In this document: positions 30,124 through 41,684 of the stretch, piece after piece
How the letters are laid out: every line of letters begins with the position of its first letter
How positions within the stretch are numbered: the stretch's first letter is position 1
Origin: Pseudomonas fluorescens
Lineage (GTDB): Bacteria; Pseudomonadota; Gammaproteobacteria; Pseudomonadales; Pseudomonadaceae
Length of the DNA: 64,000 bases
Assembly (NCBI RefSeq): GCF_000967965.1
Contig: NZ_LACC01000012.1
Coordinates: 204,667 to 268,666, forward strand
Direction: 5' to 3'
Made by a program: the position numbers and the translations under genes
The notes under the pieces: model-generated
The model's database searches: none
Told to the model about the DNA's origin: nothing
Seen by the model: the letters and a program-made list of their open reading frames with translations, nothing else

Positions 30124-31017
30124 ATGCGGGCCATAGCTGAGTTCATCATGCGCGGCCGTATGCAGGCCACTCTCGTAGTGGCTGGATGCGCGGCATTGCC
30201 GTTGTTGTATTGGTTGGGTGCTGCCGCCGGATGCCTTGTGCTCCTGCGGCGCGGATTGAGGGACGCCCTGGGCGTTCTTGCTCTGGGACTGCTGCCGGCA
30301 TTGGCCTGGTGGCTTTACTCCGACGACCCACGGGCACTTCTGGTGCTGCTGGGGTCTGCGAGCCTTGCGTTGGTTTTGCGCGCAAGCGAGTCCTGGAACC
30401 GCGTGCTGCTGGTCAGCATAGCGATGGGAGTGGTGTTTTCAGTGGTGTTGGGGACAGCTTTTGCTCCCCAGATCGAGATGCTGGCGCAGGCTTTGATCAA
30501 AGTCATGCCGTCGCTACTCGGCGATGTCTACCAGAAGTTGTCGGTAGACGAACAAGCGCGTTTCGCGTCCCTGATTGCACCGGTCCTGACCGGCCTGATT
30601 GCGGCATTGTTGCAAATCGTCAGCTTGCTGAGCCTGCTTGTCGGGCGTTACTGGCAGGCGTTGTTGTACAACCCGGGCGGTTTTGGTCGCGAGTTTCGCG
30701 CCATCCGCTTCCCGCTGTTGCCGGCGATGTTGCTGCTGGCGTGCATGCTTCTGGGGCCGAATCTCGGTTCGCAGATGGCCATGTTGACGCCGTTGTGCAG
30801 CGTACCGCTGGTGTTCGCCGGGCTGGCCCTGATTCACGGGCTGGTGGCGCAGAAGCGACTGGCCAGGTTCTGGCTGGTGGGGTTGTACGTGACGCTGTTG
30901 CTGTTCATGCAACTGATCTATCCGTTGCTGGTGGTCTTGGCCATCGTCGACAGCCTGATTGATTTTCGCGGTCGTTCGGCACCGAAAGATGCCGATAACG
31001 CGAACGGTGAAGGTTAA
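30124..31017 (+). CDS. DUF2232-type integral membrane protein
   Basis: This 297-residue, very hydrophobic protein has about seven or eight membrane-spanning segments and no catalytic motif that I can name. Its place between rpsR and rplI is typical of pseudomonads, and the family is usually labelled DUF2232 (YybS-like). ATG 30124 is preceded by AAAGGA at 30110-30115. Function is unknown. Co-transcription with three ribosomal protein genes suggests growth-linked expression only. Confidence 0.82.
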   Translation: MRAIAEFIMRGRMQATLVVAGCAALPLLYWLGAAAGCLVLLRRGLRDALGVLALGLLPALAWWLYSDDPRALLVLLGSASLALVLRASESWNRVLLVSIAMGVVFSVVLGTAFAPQIEMLAQALIKVMPSLLGDVYQKLSVDEQARFASLIAPVLTGLIAALLQIVSLLSLLVGRYWQALLYNPGGFGREFRAIRFPLLPAMLLLACMLLGPNLGSQMAMLTPLCSVPLVFAGLALIHGLVAQKRLARFWLVGLYVTLLLFMQLIYPLLVVLAIVDSLIDFRGRSAPKDADNANGEG

Positions 31018-31036
31018 AAGTTAAGAGGATTTTCAC

Positions 31037-31483
31037 ATGCAACTGATCCTTCTGGAAAAAGTCACCAACCTGGGCAACCTGGGTGACAAAGTGAACGTTA
31101 AGGCTGGTTACGGTCGTAACTACCTGCTGCCTTACGGCAAAGCTACCGCTGCGACCCCAGCCAACCTGGCTGCGTTCGAAGAGCGTCGCGCTGAGCTGGA
31201 AAAAGCTGCAGCAGATCGCAAGACCTCGGCTGAAAGCCGCGCTGCCCAACTGGCCGAGCTGGAAGTGACTATCACTGCCACCGCTGGCGACGAAGGCAAG
31301 CTGTTCGGTTCGATCGGTACTCACGACATCGCTGACGCACTGACCGCCTCTGGCGTTGAAGTGCAGAAGAGCGAAGTTCGTCTGCCGAACGGCACTATCC
31401 GTAACGTAGGTGAATTCGACGTGGCCGTGCACCTGCACGCCGAAGTTGAAGCCACCGTACGCGTTGTCGTGGTAGCAGCTTAA
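31037..31483 (+). CDS. rplI: 50S ribosomal protein L9
   Basis: L9 is the elongated large-subunit protein near the base of the L1 stalk; it helps keep the reading frame. The 148-residue protein begins [19 protein letters not shown]. It has the RNA-binding N-terminal domain with [13 protein letters not shown], a connecting helix (about 45-75) and the C-terminal domain. It is followed by a strong terminator. Confidence 0.97.
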   Translation: MQLILLEKVTNLGNLGDKVNVKAGYGRNYLLPYGKATAATPANLAAFEERRAELEKAAADRKTSAESRAAQLAELEVTITATAGDEGKLFGSIGTHDIADALTASGVEVQKSEVRLPNGTIRNVGEFDVAVHLHAEVEATVRVVVVAA

Positions 31484-31528
31484 GCAGCACTTGTCGGCTG
31501 GTACCCTCGGGTGCTTGCCGGTAACATC

Positions 31529-31560
31529 GGGCACGATCCTGTTTACAGGTCGTGCCCTTT
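31529..31560 (+). terminator. Terminator of the rpsF-rplI operon
   Basis: GGGCACGA (31529-31536) pairs with TCGTGCCC (31550-31557). The stem is extended inward by CCTG/CAGG around a TTTA loop, and TTTGTCTTT follows. This long stem ends the ribosomal protein operon just before dnaB. Confidence 0.85.
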
Positions 31561-31605
31561 GTCTTTCTGCGACCCCTGTTTTTTATCACCAAGAATCAAG
31601 TGGCC

Positions 31606-33000
31606 ATGAACGATATCTCCGCTCCCGAGCAATACGATCTGCAAACCGCTGCCCTGAAGGTGCCGCCGCATTCCATCGAGGCCGAACAGGCCGTGCTCGG
31701 TGGTTTGATGCTGGACAACAACGCCTGGGAACGCGTGCTCGATCAAGTGTCGGACGGCGATTTCTATCGGCATGACCACCGCCTGATCTTCCGGGCGATC
31801 GCCAAACTGGCCGATCAGAACTCACCGATCGACGTCGTGACCCTTGCCGAGCAATTGGACAAGGAAGGTCAGACCTCGCAAGTCGGTGGCCTCGGTTACC
31901 TGGGTGAGCTGGCAAAAAATACGCCGTCTGTCGCCAACATCAAGGCGTATGCCCAGATCGTCCGCGCGCGAGCGACCTTGCGGCAGTTGATCGGTATCGC
32001 CAGCGAAATTGCTGACAGCGCGTTCAACCCGGAAGGCCGTACGGCAGAAGAGATTCTCGACGAAGCCGAACGGCAGATCTTCCAGATCGCCGAGGCCCGG
32101 CCGAAAACCGGTGGCCCGGTGGGCGTCAACGACCTGCTGGCCAAAGCCATCGACCGCATCGACACCCTGTTCAACACCGATAACGCCATCACTGGCCTGT
32201 CCACTGGCTACACCGACCTCGACGAGAAGACCAGCGGCCTGCAACCGGCCGACTTGATCATTGTTGCCGGCCGTCCTTCCATGGGTAAAACCACCTTTGC
32301 GATGAACCTGGTGGAAAATGCCGTGTTGCGCAGCGATAAGTGCGTACTGGTTTACTCGCTCGAGATGCCAGGCGAATCGCTGATCATGCGTATGTTGTCG
32401 TCCTTGGGCCGTATCGACCAGACCAAGGTCCGTGCCGGCCGCCTGGACGATGACGATTGGCCGCGCCTGACCTCGGCGGTCAACCTGCTCAACGATCGCA
32501 AGTTGTTCATCGACGATACGGCTGGCATCAGCCCATCGGAAATGCGCGCACGGACCCGTCGACTGGTGCGTGAGCACGGCGACGTCGCCCTGATCATGAT
32601 CGACTACCTGCAGTTGATGCAGATCCCAGGTTCCGCCGGCGACAACCGGACCAACGAGATTTCCGAAATCTCCCGTTCCTTGAAGGCGTTGGCCAAAGAG
32701 TTCAACTGCCCGGTGGTGGCGTTGTCCCAGCTCAACCGTTCCCTGGAGCAGCGCCCGAACAAGCGCCCGATCAACTCCGACCTCCGGGAATCCGGAGCGA
32801 TCGAGCAGGATGCTGACGTCATCATGTTCGTATACCGGGATGAGGTCTATCACCCGGAGACCGAGCACAAAGGCATCGCCGAGATCATCATCGGCAAGCA
32901 GCGGAACGGCCCGATCGGTACGTCACGGCTGGCGTTCATTGGCAAATACACGCGCTTCGAAAACCTCGCGCCAGGTAGCTATAACTTCGACGACGAATAA
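31606..33000 (+). CDS. dnaB: Replicative DNA helicase DnaB
   Basis: DnaB is the hexameric 5'-to-3' helicase of the replication fork. The 464-residue protein has the N-terminal helical domain (about 20-125), a linker that binds the loader and primase, and the RecA-type ATPase domain with Walker A GRPSMGKTTFAMN, Walker B MIDYLQL and the DnaB motif SQLNRSLEQR. ATG 31606 starts the family N-terminus; the frame stays open further upstream through the terminator, which argues against a longer protein. Confidence 0.96.
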   Translation: MNDISAPEQYDLQTAALKVPPHSIEAEQAVLGGLMLDNNAWERVLDQVSDGDFYRHDHRLIFRAIAKLADQNSPIDVVTLAEQLDKEGQTSQVGGLGYLGELAKNTPSVANIKAYAQIVRARATLRQLIGIASEIADSAFNPEGRTAEEILDEAERQIFQIAEARPKTGGPVGVNDLLAKAIDRIDTLFNTDNAITGLSTGYTDLDEKTSGLQPADLIIVAGRPSMGKTTFAMNLVENAVLRSDKCVLVYSLEMPGESLIMRMLSSLGRIDQTKVRAGRLDDDDWPRLTSAVNLLNDRKLFIDDTAGISPSEMRARTRRLVREHGDVALIMIDYLQLMQIPGSAGDNRTNEISEISRSLKALAKEFNCPVVALSQLNRSLEQRPNKRPINSDLRESGAIEQDADVIMFVYRDEVYHPETEHKGIAEIIIGKQRNGPIGTSRLAFIGKYTRFENLAPGSYNFDDE

Positions 33001-33003
33001 CCC

Positions 33004-33093
33004 TGTGGGAGCGGGCTTGCTCGCGAAGAGGGAGTGTCGGTCGACATCAATGTCGACTGATGTATCGCTTTCGCGAGCAAGCCCGCTCCCACA
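33004..33093. repeat. REPIN-like inverted repeat, class GTGGGAGCGGGCTTG
   Basis: TGTGGGAGCGGGCTTGCTCG opens the element and its reverse complement (ending CCCGCTCCCACA) closes it. The middle is a second short palindrome (TCGACATCAATGTCGA). It lies three bases after the dnaB stop. Confidence 0.88.
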
Positions 33094-33191
33094 TGGGTTA
33101 CGCGTAATTTCCGACCATAGCCGTCGGAATTGGTTGTTTTTTGTGCTATATTCCGCGCCCGCGATTTTTCATCTCAACACCGGTCATCGTC

Positions 33192-35495
<2,304 letters not shown>

Positions 35496-35515
35496 GCCGC
35501 GCTTGAGCTGAACAG

Positions 35516-35541
35516 AACGCCAACCTTCGGGTTGGCGTTTT
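35516..35541 (+). terminator. Terminator after YgiQ gene
   Basis: AACGCCAACC and GGTTGGCGTT form a perfect ten-base stem with a TTC-type tight loop followed by T residues, 21 bases after the stop codon. Confidence 0.85.
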
Positions 35542-35580
35542 GCATTCCAGGCTTGAAAAATGTACTGGAGCTGCTGGCCT

Positions 35581-35646
35581 CATCGCGAGCAGGCTCACTC
35601 CTACAATGAAATGCATTCCCCTGTAGGAGCGAGCCTGCTCGCGAAG
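35581..35646. repeat. Compact REP pair, class GTAGGAGCGAGCCTGCTCGCGA
   Basis: Two REP units face outward, with their CTACA/TGTAG ends separated by only about 18 bases (TCGCGAGCAGGCTCACTCCT left, AGGAGCGAGCCTGCTCGCGA right). This is the reverse arrangement of the longer REPINs at 42586 and elsewhere; a matching copy is at 44437-44500. Confidence 0.8.
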
Positions 35647-35779
35647 AGGCCGGAGCTGCCAACCAATTTCTGGCTGATCGCCACATTTACGTGCACCTAC
35701 GTCAAACCATTTTCCTGCATCGCCCGATTTTGGTGCTGTACTGCCTCAGGCAACCGAAGAAAGCGCCAGCGCTGCTGGA

Positions 35780-35795
35780 TGGCATAAGTCTTGCG
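35780..35795 (+). promoter_or_regulatory. Sigma-54-like promoter before transglutaminase operon
   Basis: TGGCATA, four bases, then TTGCG gives GG at 35781-35782 and GC at 35793-35794 with the required spacing for RpoN. It is about 40 bases before the GTG start. The match is good in the invariant bases and weaker in the flanks. The region between 35647 and this site holds no gene that I can support. Confidence 0.42.
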
Positions 35796-35833
35796 CGCTT
35801 TCCCATACGCTCAAGGCTCGCAGGAGGCACGCC

Positions 35834-38800
35834 GTGTCGATTCATGTCGCATTGCACCACGTCACGCATTACCGCTATGACCGCGCTGTCGAGCTCGGCC
35901 CGCAGATCGTTCGCCTGCGCCCCGCTGCTCACAGCCGCACGCGGATTCTGTCCTATGCGTTGAAAGTCTCTCCTGAGCAACACTTCATCAACTGGCAGCA
36001 GGACCCTCAGGGCAATTACCTGGCGCGACTGGTGTTCCCGGAAAAAACCGAAGAATTGCGAATCGAAGTCGATCTGCTGGCCGAAATGGCGATCTTCAAT
36101 CCGTTCGACTTTTTCCTTGAGCCTTACGCGGAAAAGATCCCCTTCGCCTATGCCGCGGATGAGCGCAAGGAGCTGGCGCCGTATCTGGAAACCCTGCCCC
36201 TTACGCCGAAGTTCAAGGCCTACCTGGACGGCATCGACCGCACACCGTTGCCCGCCGTGGACTTTCTTGTCGCACTCAACCAGCGTTTGAGCGAAGACAT
36301 CGATTACCTGATCCGCATGGAGCCCGGCGTACAAACACCTGAGCACACCCTCGACCAAGCCTCCGGCTCGTGCCGTGACTCCGCGTGGTTGCTGGTGCAA
36401 CTGCTGCGCAACCTGGGGCTGGCGGCGCGTTTTGTGTCGGGCTACCTGATCCAGCTGACCGCCGACGTCAAAAGTCTCGACGGTCCGTCAGGAACCGAAG
36501 TGGATTTCACCGACCTGCATGCCTGGTGCGAGGTGTACTTGCCCGGAGCGGGCTGGATCGGCCTGGATGCGACCTCCGGGCTGTTTGCCGGTGAAGGACA
36601 CATTCCGTTGGCCTGTAGTCCCGATCCGTCCTCTGCGGCGCCGATCAGTGGCTTGGTGGAACCGTGCGAGTGCGAATTCAGCCACGAAATGTCCGTGGAG
36701 CGGATTTGGGAGGCTCCACGGGTCACCAAGCCCTACACCGACGACCAGTGGCTGGCGATCCAAACCCTGGGCCGACAGATCGATGCCGACTTGCTGGAAG
36801 GCGATGTGCGCCTGACCATGGGCGGCGAGCCGACCTTTGTGTCCATCGATGACCCGGATGGCGCCGAGTGGAATACCGCGGCACTGGGGCCGGATAAACG
36901 GCGGTTGTCCGCCGAACTGTTCCAACGCATGCGTAAACACTACGCGCCCCAGGGGTTGGTGCATTTTGGGCAGGGCAAGTGGTACCCCGGCGAGCAACTG
37001 CCGCGCTGGTCGCTCAATTGCTACTGGCGCCGTGACGGTGTGCCGATCTGGCACAACAGCGCGCTGATCGCCGACGAACAGGAAGACTACGGCGCCGACG
37101 GGGCGCTGGCCGGGCGTTTTCTGGCGAGTGTCGCCGAACGGCTGAAGATTCCGACACGCTTTGTGTTTGCGGCCTACGAAGACAATTTCTATTACCTCTG
37201 GCGCGAAGGCATGCTGCCGCAAAACGTCAGCGCCGAAGACTCGCGTCTGGAAGAGCCGCTGGAACGAGCACGCCTGCGCAAAGTGTTCGGCCAAGGCCTG
37301 GACAAGATCATTGGTCAGGTCCTGCCGCTGGCGCGCACCGCCAAGGGCGATCAGTGGCAGAGCGGGCGCTGGTATCTGCGCGACGAGCACTGCCGACTGG
37401 TGCCGGGAGACTCACCGCTGGGGTATCGCTTGCCGTTGGGCTCGCAACCCTGGGTGAAAGCGGCGGAGTATCCGTTTATCCATCCGCAAGACCCGAATCA
37501 AGACTTCCCGCCGCTGCCCGACACCGCGCAACTGCAAAGCCAAAGCGAAGCTGCCGAGGTGCAGGAGCGCGCACCGAAGATCGACGAATCCGCCGACTAT
37601 CTGACCCGCACCGCCTTCTGCGCCGAAGCGCGGGATGGCCGGTTGTACCTGTTCATGCCGCCGCTGGAGCGTGTCGAGGATTACCTCGAGCTGGTCGCTG
37701 CCATCGAAGCCACCGCCGAAGAGCTGATGTGCCCGGTGTTGCTGGAGGGCTATGAGCCGCCGAGCGATCCACGCCTGAGCAACTTCCGCATCACCCCGGA
37801 TCCGGGGGTGATCGAGGTCAACGTGCAGCCGTCCGCGACCTGGGATGAGTTGGTCGAGCGCACCGAATTTCTCTACGAAGAAGCGCGCCAGACCCGGCTG
37901 ACCACCGAGAAATTCATGATCGACGGCCGGCATACCGGCACGGGCGGCGGTAACCATTTCGTGTTGGGTGGCGCGACTCCGGGGGACTCGCCGTTTCTGC
38001 GTCGCCCGGATCTGCTGCGCAGCCTGATCAGCTACTGGCATAACCATCCGTCCCTTTCCTACCTGTTTTCCGGATTGTTCATCGGCCCGACGTCCCAGGC
38101 GCCCCGTGTCGACGAAGCGCGCAACGATGCCTTGTACGAACTGGAGATCGCTTTCGCGCAGATGCCTGAGCCGGGTGAGGAATGTCCGCCATGGCGGGTG
38201 GATCGACTGCTGCGCAATCTGCTGATCGATGTGACCGGCAACACCCACCGCGCCGAGTTCTGCATCGACAAACTCTATTCGCCGGACGGTGCCACCGGGC
38301 GCCTCGGATTGCTGGAGCTGCGTGCGTTCGAGATGCCGCCCCATGCGCGCATGAGCCTGGCGCAACAATTGTTGCTGCGGGCGCTGGTCGCGCGGTTCTG
38401 GCGCGAGCCCTATGCTCCGCCGAAACTGGCGCGCTGGGGCACGGAGCTGCACGATCGCTTCCTGTTGCCGCACTTTATCGAGCAAGACTTCGCCGATGTC
38501 ATCGTCGACCTCAACGCCGCCGGTTATCCGGTACGGGCCGAATGGTTCGCCGCGCATCTGGAGTTCCGCTTCCCCAAGGTCGGCGACTACGCCGTCAGTG
38601 GCATTGCACTGGAGTTGCGTCAGGCGCTCGAGCCCTGGCACGTGCTGGGCGAAGAGGGCGCCATGGGCGGTACGGTGCGTTACGTGGATTCGTCGCTGGA
38701 GCGTTTGCAGGTCAAGCTCAGCGGCTTGCCGCCCCAGCGATATCTGCTGACCTGCAACGGCATTCCGGTGCCATTGCAGCCCACCGGGCGTGTAGGCGAA

Positions 38801-39109
38801 TTCGTCGCGGGCGTGAGATTTCGTGCCTGGCAACCGGCCAACTGCCTGCAACCGACGATTCCGGTCCACGCGCCTCTGGTGTTCGACCTGCTCGACACCT
38901 GGATGCAGCGCTCGCTGGGTGGTTGCCAGTACCACGTCGCCCATCCGGGCGGGCGCAACTACGACAGCTTGCCGGTCAATGCCAATGAAGCGGAGAGCCG
39001 GCGAATGGCGCGTTTCTTCCGCATCGGACACACACCGGGAAAACTTCCTCTACCCAATCTGGAAATCAGCGACGAGTTGCCGATGACACTCGATTTGCGA
39101 CGTTTCTAA
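35834..39109 (+). CDS. Transglutaminase-like / DUF2126 fusion protein
   Basis: This 1091-residue two-part protein begins with a bacterial transglutaminase N-terminal domain and a transglutaminase-like cysteine protease fold. The likely triad is C180 (GSCRDSAW), H229 (DLHAWCEVY) and D245 (GWIGLDATSG). From about residue 330 it is a DUF2126 domain, with the segments TMGGEPTFVSIDDPD, RHTGTGGGNHFVLGG, NTHRAEFCIDKLYSP and LELRAFEMPPHARMS. DUF2126 proteins have been proposed to be amide-bond-forming ligases. With the next two genes this forms a predicted peptide-tagging or amide-ligation system whose product is unknown. GTG 35834 has a perfect AGGAGG at 35822-35827. Confidence 0.88.
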   Translation: MSIHVALHHVTHYRYDRAVELGPQIVRLRPAAHSRTRILSYALKVSPEQHFINWQQDPQGNYLARLVFPEKTEELRIEVDLLAEMAIFNPFDFFLEPYAEKIPFAYAADERKELAPYLETLPLTPKFKAYLDGIDRTPLPAVDFLVALNQRLSEDIDYLIRMEPGVQTPEHTLDQASGSCRDSAWLLVQLLRNLGLAARFVSGYLIQLTADVKSLDGPSGTEVDFTDLHAWCEVYLPGAGWIGLDATSGLFAGEGHIPLACSPDPSSAAPISGLVEPCECEFSHEMSVERIWEAPRVTKPYTDDQWLAIQTLGRQIDADLLEGDVRLTMGGEPTFVSIDDPDGAEWNTAALGPDKRRLSAELFQRMRKHYAPQGLVHFGQGKWYPGEQLPRWSLNCYWRRDGVPIWHNSALIADEQEDYGADGALAGRFLASVAERLKIPTRFVFAAYEDNFYYLWREGMLPQNVSAEDSRLEEPLERARLRKVFGQGLDKIIGQVLPLARTAKGDQWQSGRWYLRDEHCRLVPGDSPLGYRLPLGSQPWVKAAEYPFIHPQDPNQDFPPLPDTAQLQSQSEAAEVQERAPKIDESADYLTRTAFCAEARDGRLYLFMPPLERVEDYLELVAAIEATAEELMCPVLLEGYEPPSDPRLSNFRITPDPGVIEVNVQPSATWDELVERTEFLYEEARQTRLTTEKFMIDGRHTGTGGGNHFVLGGATPGDSPFLRRPDLLRSLISYWHNHPSLSYLFSGLFIGPTSQAPRVDEARNDALYELEIAFAQMPEPGEECPPWRVDRLLRNLLIDVTGNTHRAEFCIDKLYSPDGATGRLGLLELRAFEMPPHARMSLAQQLLLRALVARFWREPYAPPKLARWGTELHDRFLLPHFIEQDFADVIVDLNAAGYPVRAEWFAAHLEFRFPKVGDYAVSGIALELRQALEPWHVLGEEGAMGGTVRYVDSSLERLQVKLSGLPPQRYLLTCNGIPVPLQPTGRVGEFVAGVRFRAWQPANCLQPTIPVHAPLVFDLLDTWMQRSLGGCQYHVAHPGGRNYDSLPVNANEAESRRMARFFRIGHTPGKLPLPNLEISDELPMTLDLRRF

Positions 39110-39197
39110 ACCGTACGCGACGCTCGGATTTTTCGTATATCCGGGTGTCACGAGCCTGCGTTAGTCTGACCGTTCATTGCTGTCTGCCGAGCCTTCC

Positions 39198-41684
39198 ATG
39201 CCTGACCTGCTAGACCGCTACCCGCTGACGGCGGGCACCTATCACGAACTGCTCGACGACAGTGGCGCCGTGCGCCCGCACTGGTGCCGGCTGTTCGAGC
39301 AGTTGCAACGCAGCACGCCGGCACAATTGGTGCAGCGTCAGGCCCTGCTGACCCGGCAGATTCAGGAAAACGGCGTTACCTATAACGTCTATGCCGACCC
39401 CAAGGGCGCGGACCGGCCGTGGGAGCTGGACCTGCTGCCCCATGTCATCGCGGCCGATGAGTGGCAACAGTTGTCGGCCGGCATCGCTCAGCGGGCGCGC
39501 TTGCTCAATGCCGTGCTGGCTGATCTTTACGGTCCGCAACGGCTGATTGCCGAAGGTCTGCTGCCCGCCGAGCTGGTGTTCGGTCACAACAACTTCCTTT
39601 GGCCCTGCCAGGGCATCAGCCCGCCTGACGGAGCCTTTCTGCATCTGTATGCCGTGGATCTGGCGCGCACACCCGATGGCCGCTGGTGGGTGACGGCGGA
39701 TCGTACCCAGGCGCCTTCGGGAGCCGGGTATGCGCTGGAAAACCGCACGATTGTGTCCCGGGCCTTTCCCGAGTTGTACCGCGATCTGAAAGTGCAGCAC
39801 CTGGCCGGGTTCTTCCGCACCTTGCAGGAAACCCTGGCCCGTCAGGCCCCGAGTGACGGGGACGCGCCGTTGGTGGTGCTGCTGACACCGGGACGTTTCA
39901 ACGAAAGCTATTTTGAACATCTGTATCTGGCTCGCCAGCTCGGTTATCCGCTGGTGGAGGGTGGTGACCTGACAGTGCGCGACGCCACGGTTTACTTGAA
40001 AACCCTGAGTGGCCTGCGACGGGTCCACGCGATCATGCGCCGGCTCGACGATGATTTCTGCGACCCGCTGGAGTTGCGCACCGATTCGGCCCTCGGCGTG
40101 CCGGGGCTGCTTGAGGCCGTGCGGCAGGGGCGGGTGCTGGTGGCCAACGCCCTCGGCAGCGGTGTGCTGGAATCGCCGGGCTTGTTGGGTTTCCTGCCGA
40201 GGATCAATCAATTTCTGTTCGGCGAAGAACTGATCCTGCCGTCCATCGCCACCTGGTGGTGCGGTGAAGCGCCGGTTCTGGCCCAGGCCCTGGAGAAACT
40301 GCCGGAGCTGCTGATCAAGCCGGCGTTTCCGTCCCAGAGCTTTGCGCCGGTCTTTGGCCGGGATTTGAGTGAGAAACAGCGTCAGGAACTCGCCGAGCGC
40401 ATGCAGGCGCGGCCCTACGCCTATGTCGCGCAAGAACTCGCACAATTGTCCCAAGCGCCGATCTGGCAAGCCGAAGACGGTCAATTGCAACCCCGTGCCA
40501 TCGGCATGCGCGTGTATGCGGTGGCCAGCCGTGAGGGGTATCGGGTACTGCCCGGCGGCCTGACCCGGGTCGCCGCCCAAGCCAATGCCGAAGTGGTGTC
40601 GATGCAGCGCGGCGGCGCCAGCAAGGACACCTGGGTGCTGGGCGCGCGTGCGCCCAGCGGCGAACAATGGAAGGCCCAGCGCAACATCGGCGTGCATGAC
40701 CTGGTGCGGCGCGATCCGTACCTGCCGTCGCGGGTGGTGGAAAACCTGTTCTGGTTCGGCCGTTACTGCGAGCGTTGCGACGACAGTGCCCGTTTGCTGC
40801 GCATCATGCTGGCGCGCTATGTCGACGGCGACGACCCGCAAGCCTTGCAGGCCGCGGTGGATCTGGGCGAACGGCTGATGCTGCTGCCCGAGGAGGGCGA
40901 GTTGCCGGAACGCCTGTTGGCGGCGTTGCTCGGCGATGACTGGCCGTTCAGCCTGCGTTCCAATCTGCAACGCTTGCAGTGGGCCGCTTCACAGGTGCGC
41001 GGCAAGCTTTCGCGGGAAAACTGGCAGGCGCTCGTGGAGTTGCAGCGCGAAGCCATGGAGCTGGAAACCGAGGAGCCGGATTTCGGCGAGTTGCTGGATT
41101 TCCTCAACCGTCTGGTGATGTCCCTGGCGGCGCTGTCCGGCTTTGCCCTGGACGACATGACCCGGGACGAAGGCTGGCGATTCCTGATGATTGGCCGGCG
41201 GATCGAGCGCCTGCAATTTCTCAGCGGCAGCCTTGCGGCGTTCTTGCGGGGCGCCGGGGCTTTCGACCAGGCGGGGCTGGAATGGCTGCTGGAACTGGGC
41301 AACAGCAGCATCACCTACCGTTCTCGATACCTGGCGGTGGCGCAACTGATCCCGGTGCTCGACCTGTTATTGCTTGACGAGCAGAACCCCCACGCCGTGT
41401 TGTTCCAGTTGAAACTGGTGACCCGTACCCTCAAACGCCTCAACGATGACTTTGGTGTGCCACGCGAAGCAGCGCTGCCGCAACTGGTCGAGCGGCTGGC
41501 GCGATTCGATCTGGGCTGCCTGGAAAACCCGCTGTTTGGCGACGCCAGTGTTCGCGCCGCCATCGAGGGGCTGGCCGCGCTGCTGCAAGAGATCGCCGAC
41601 GCCAGCGGGCAAGTTTCCGATCGCCTGGCGCTGCGGCATTTCGCCCATGTCGACGATGTCAGCCAGCGCACGGTGTCCGTCTGA
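39198..41684 (+). CDS. Circularly permuted ATP-grasp / alpha-E protein
   Basis: This 828-residue fusion has a circularly permuted ATP-grasp domain (about 1-490, with VFGHNNFLWPCQGI, LLTPGRFNESYFEH and PAFPSQSFAPVFG). An all-helical alpha-E domain follows from about 505 (LPSRVVENLFWFGRYCERCD). In many bacteria the two parts are separate neighbouring genes. The ATP-grasp is predicted to join a carboxylate to an amine; the alpha-E role is unknown. ATG 39198 (MPDLLDRYPL) is taken as the start; an in-frame TTG at 39177 has no better support. The stop overlaps the next start by one base. Confidence 0.88.
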   Translation: MPDLLDRYPLTAGTYHELLDDSGAVRPHWCRLFEQLQRSTPAQLVQRQALLTRQIQENGVTYNVYADPKGADRPWELDLLPHVIAADEWQQLSAGIAQRARLLNAVLADLYGPQRLIAEGLLPAELVFGHNNFLWPCQGISPPDGAFLHLYAVDLARTPDGRWWVTADRTQAPSGAGYALENRTIVSRAFPELYRDLKVQHLAGFFRTLQETLARQAPSDGDAPLVVLLTPGRFNESYFEHLYLARQLGYPLVEGGDLTVRDATVYLKTLSGLRRVHAIMRRLDDDFCDPLELRTDSALGVPGLLEAVRQGRVLVANALGSGVLESPGLLGFLPRINQFLFGEELILPSIATWWCGEAPVLAQALEKLPELLIKPAFPSQSFAPVFGRDLSEKQRQELAERMQARPYAYVAQELAQLSQAPIWQAEDGQLQPRAIGMRVYAVASREGYRVLPGGLTRVAAQANAEVVSMQRGGASKDTWVLGARAPSGEQWKAQRNIGVHDLVRRDPYLPSRVVENLFWFGRYCERCDDSARLLRIMLARYVDGDDPQALQAAVDLGERLMLLPEEGELPERLLAALLGDDWPFSLRSNLQRLQWAASQVRGKLSRENWQALVELQREAMELETEEPDFGELLDFLNRLVMSLAALSGFALDDMTRDEGWRFLMIGRRIERLQFLSGSLAAFLRGAGAFDQAGLEWLLELGNSSITYRSRYLAVAQLIPVLDLLLLDEQNPHAVLFQLKLVTRTLKRLNDDFGVPREAALPQLVERLARFDLGCLENPLFGDASVRAAIEGLAALLQEIADASGQVSDRLALRHFAHVDDVSQRTVSV

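Noticed and set aside
33147..33152. TATATT as the -10 of the YgiQ gene promoter
   Set aside because: It is in a plausible place, but no hexamer resembling TTGACA lies 16-18 bases upstream, so it was not listed as a feature.
37412..40970. Long minus-strand open frames (539 and 586 codons) opposite the transglutaminase/ATP-grasp genes
   Set aside because: They are antisense shadows of strongly coding plus-strand genes. They lack ribosome-binding sites and give His/Arg/Gln-rich products without family features.
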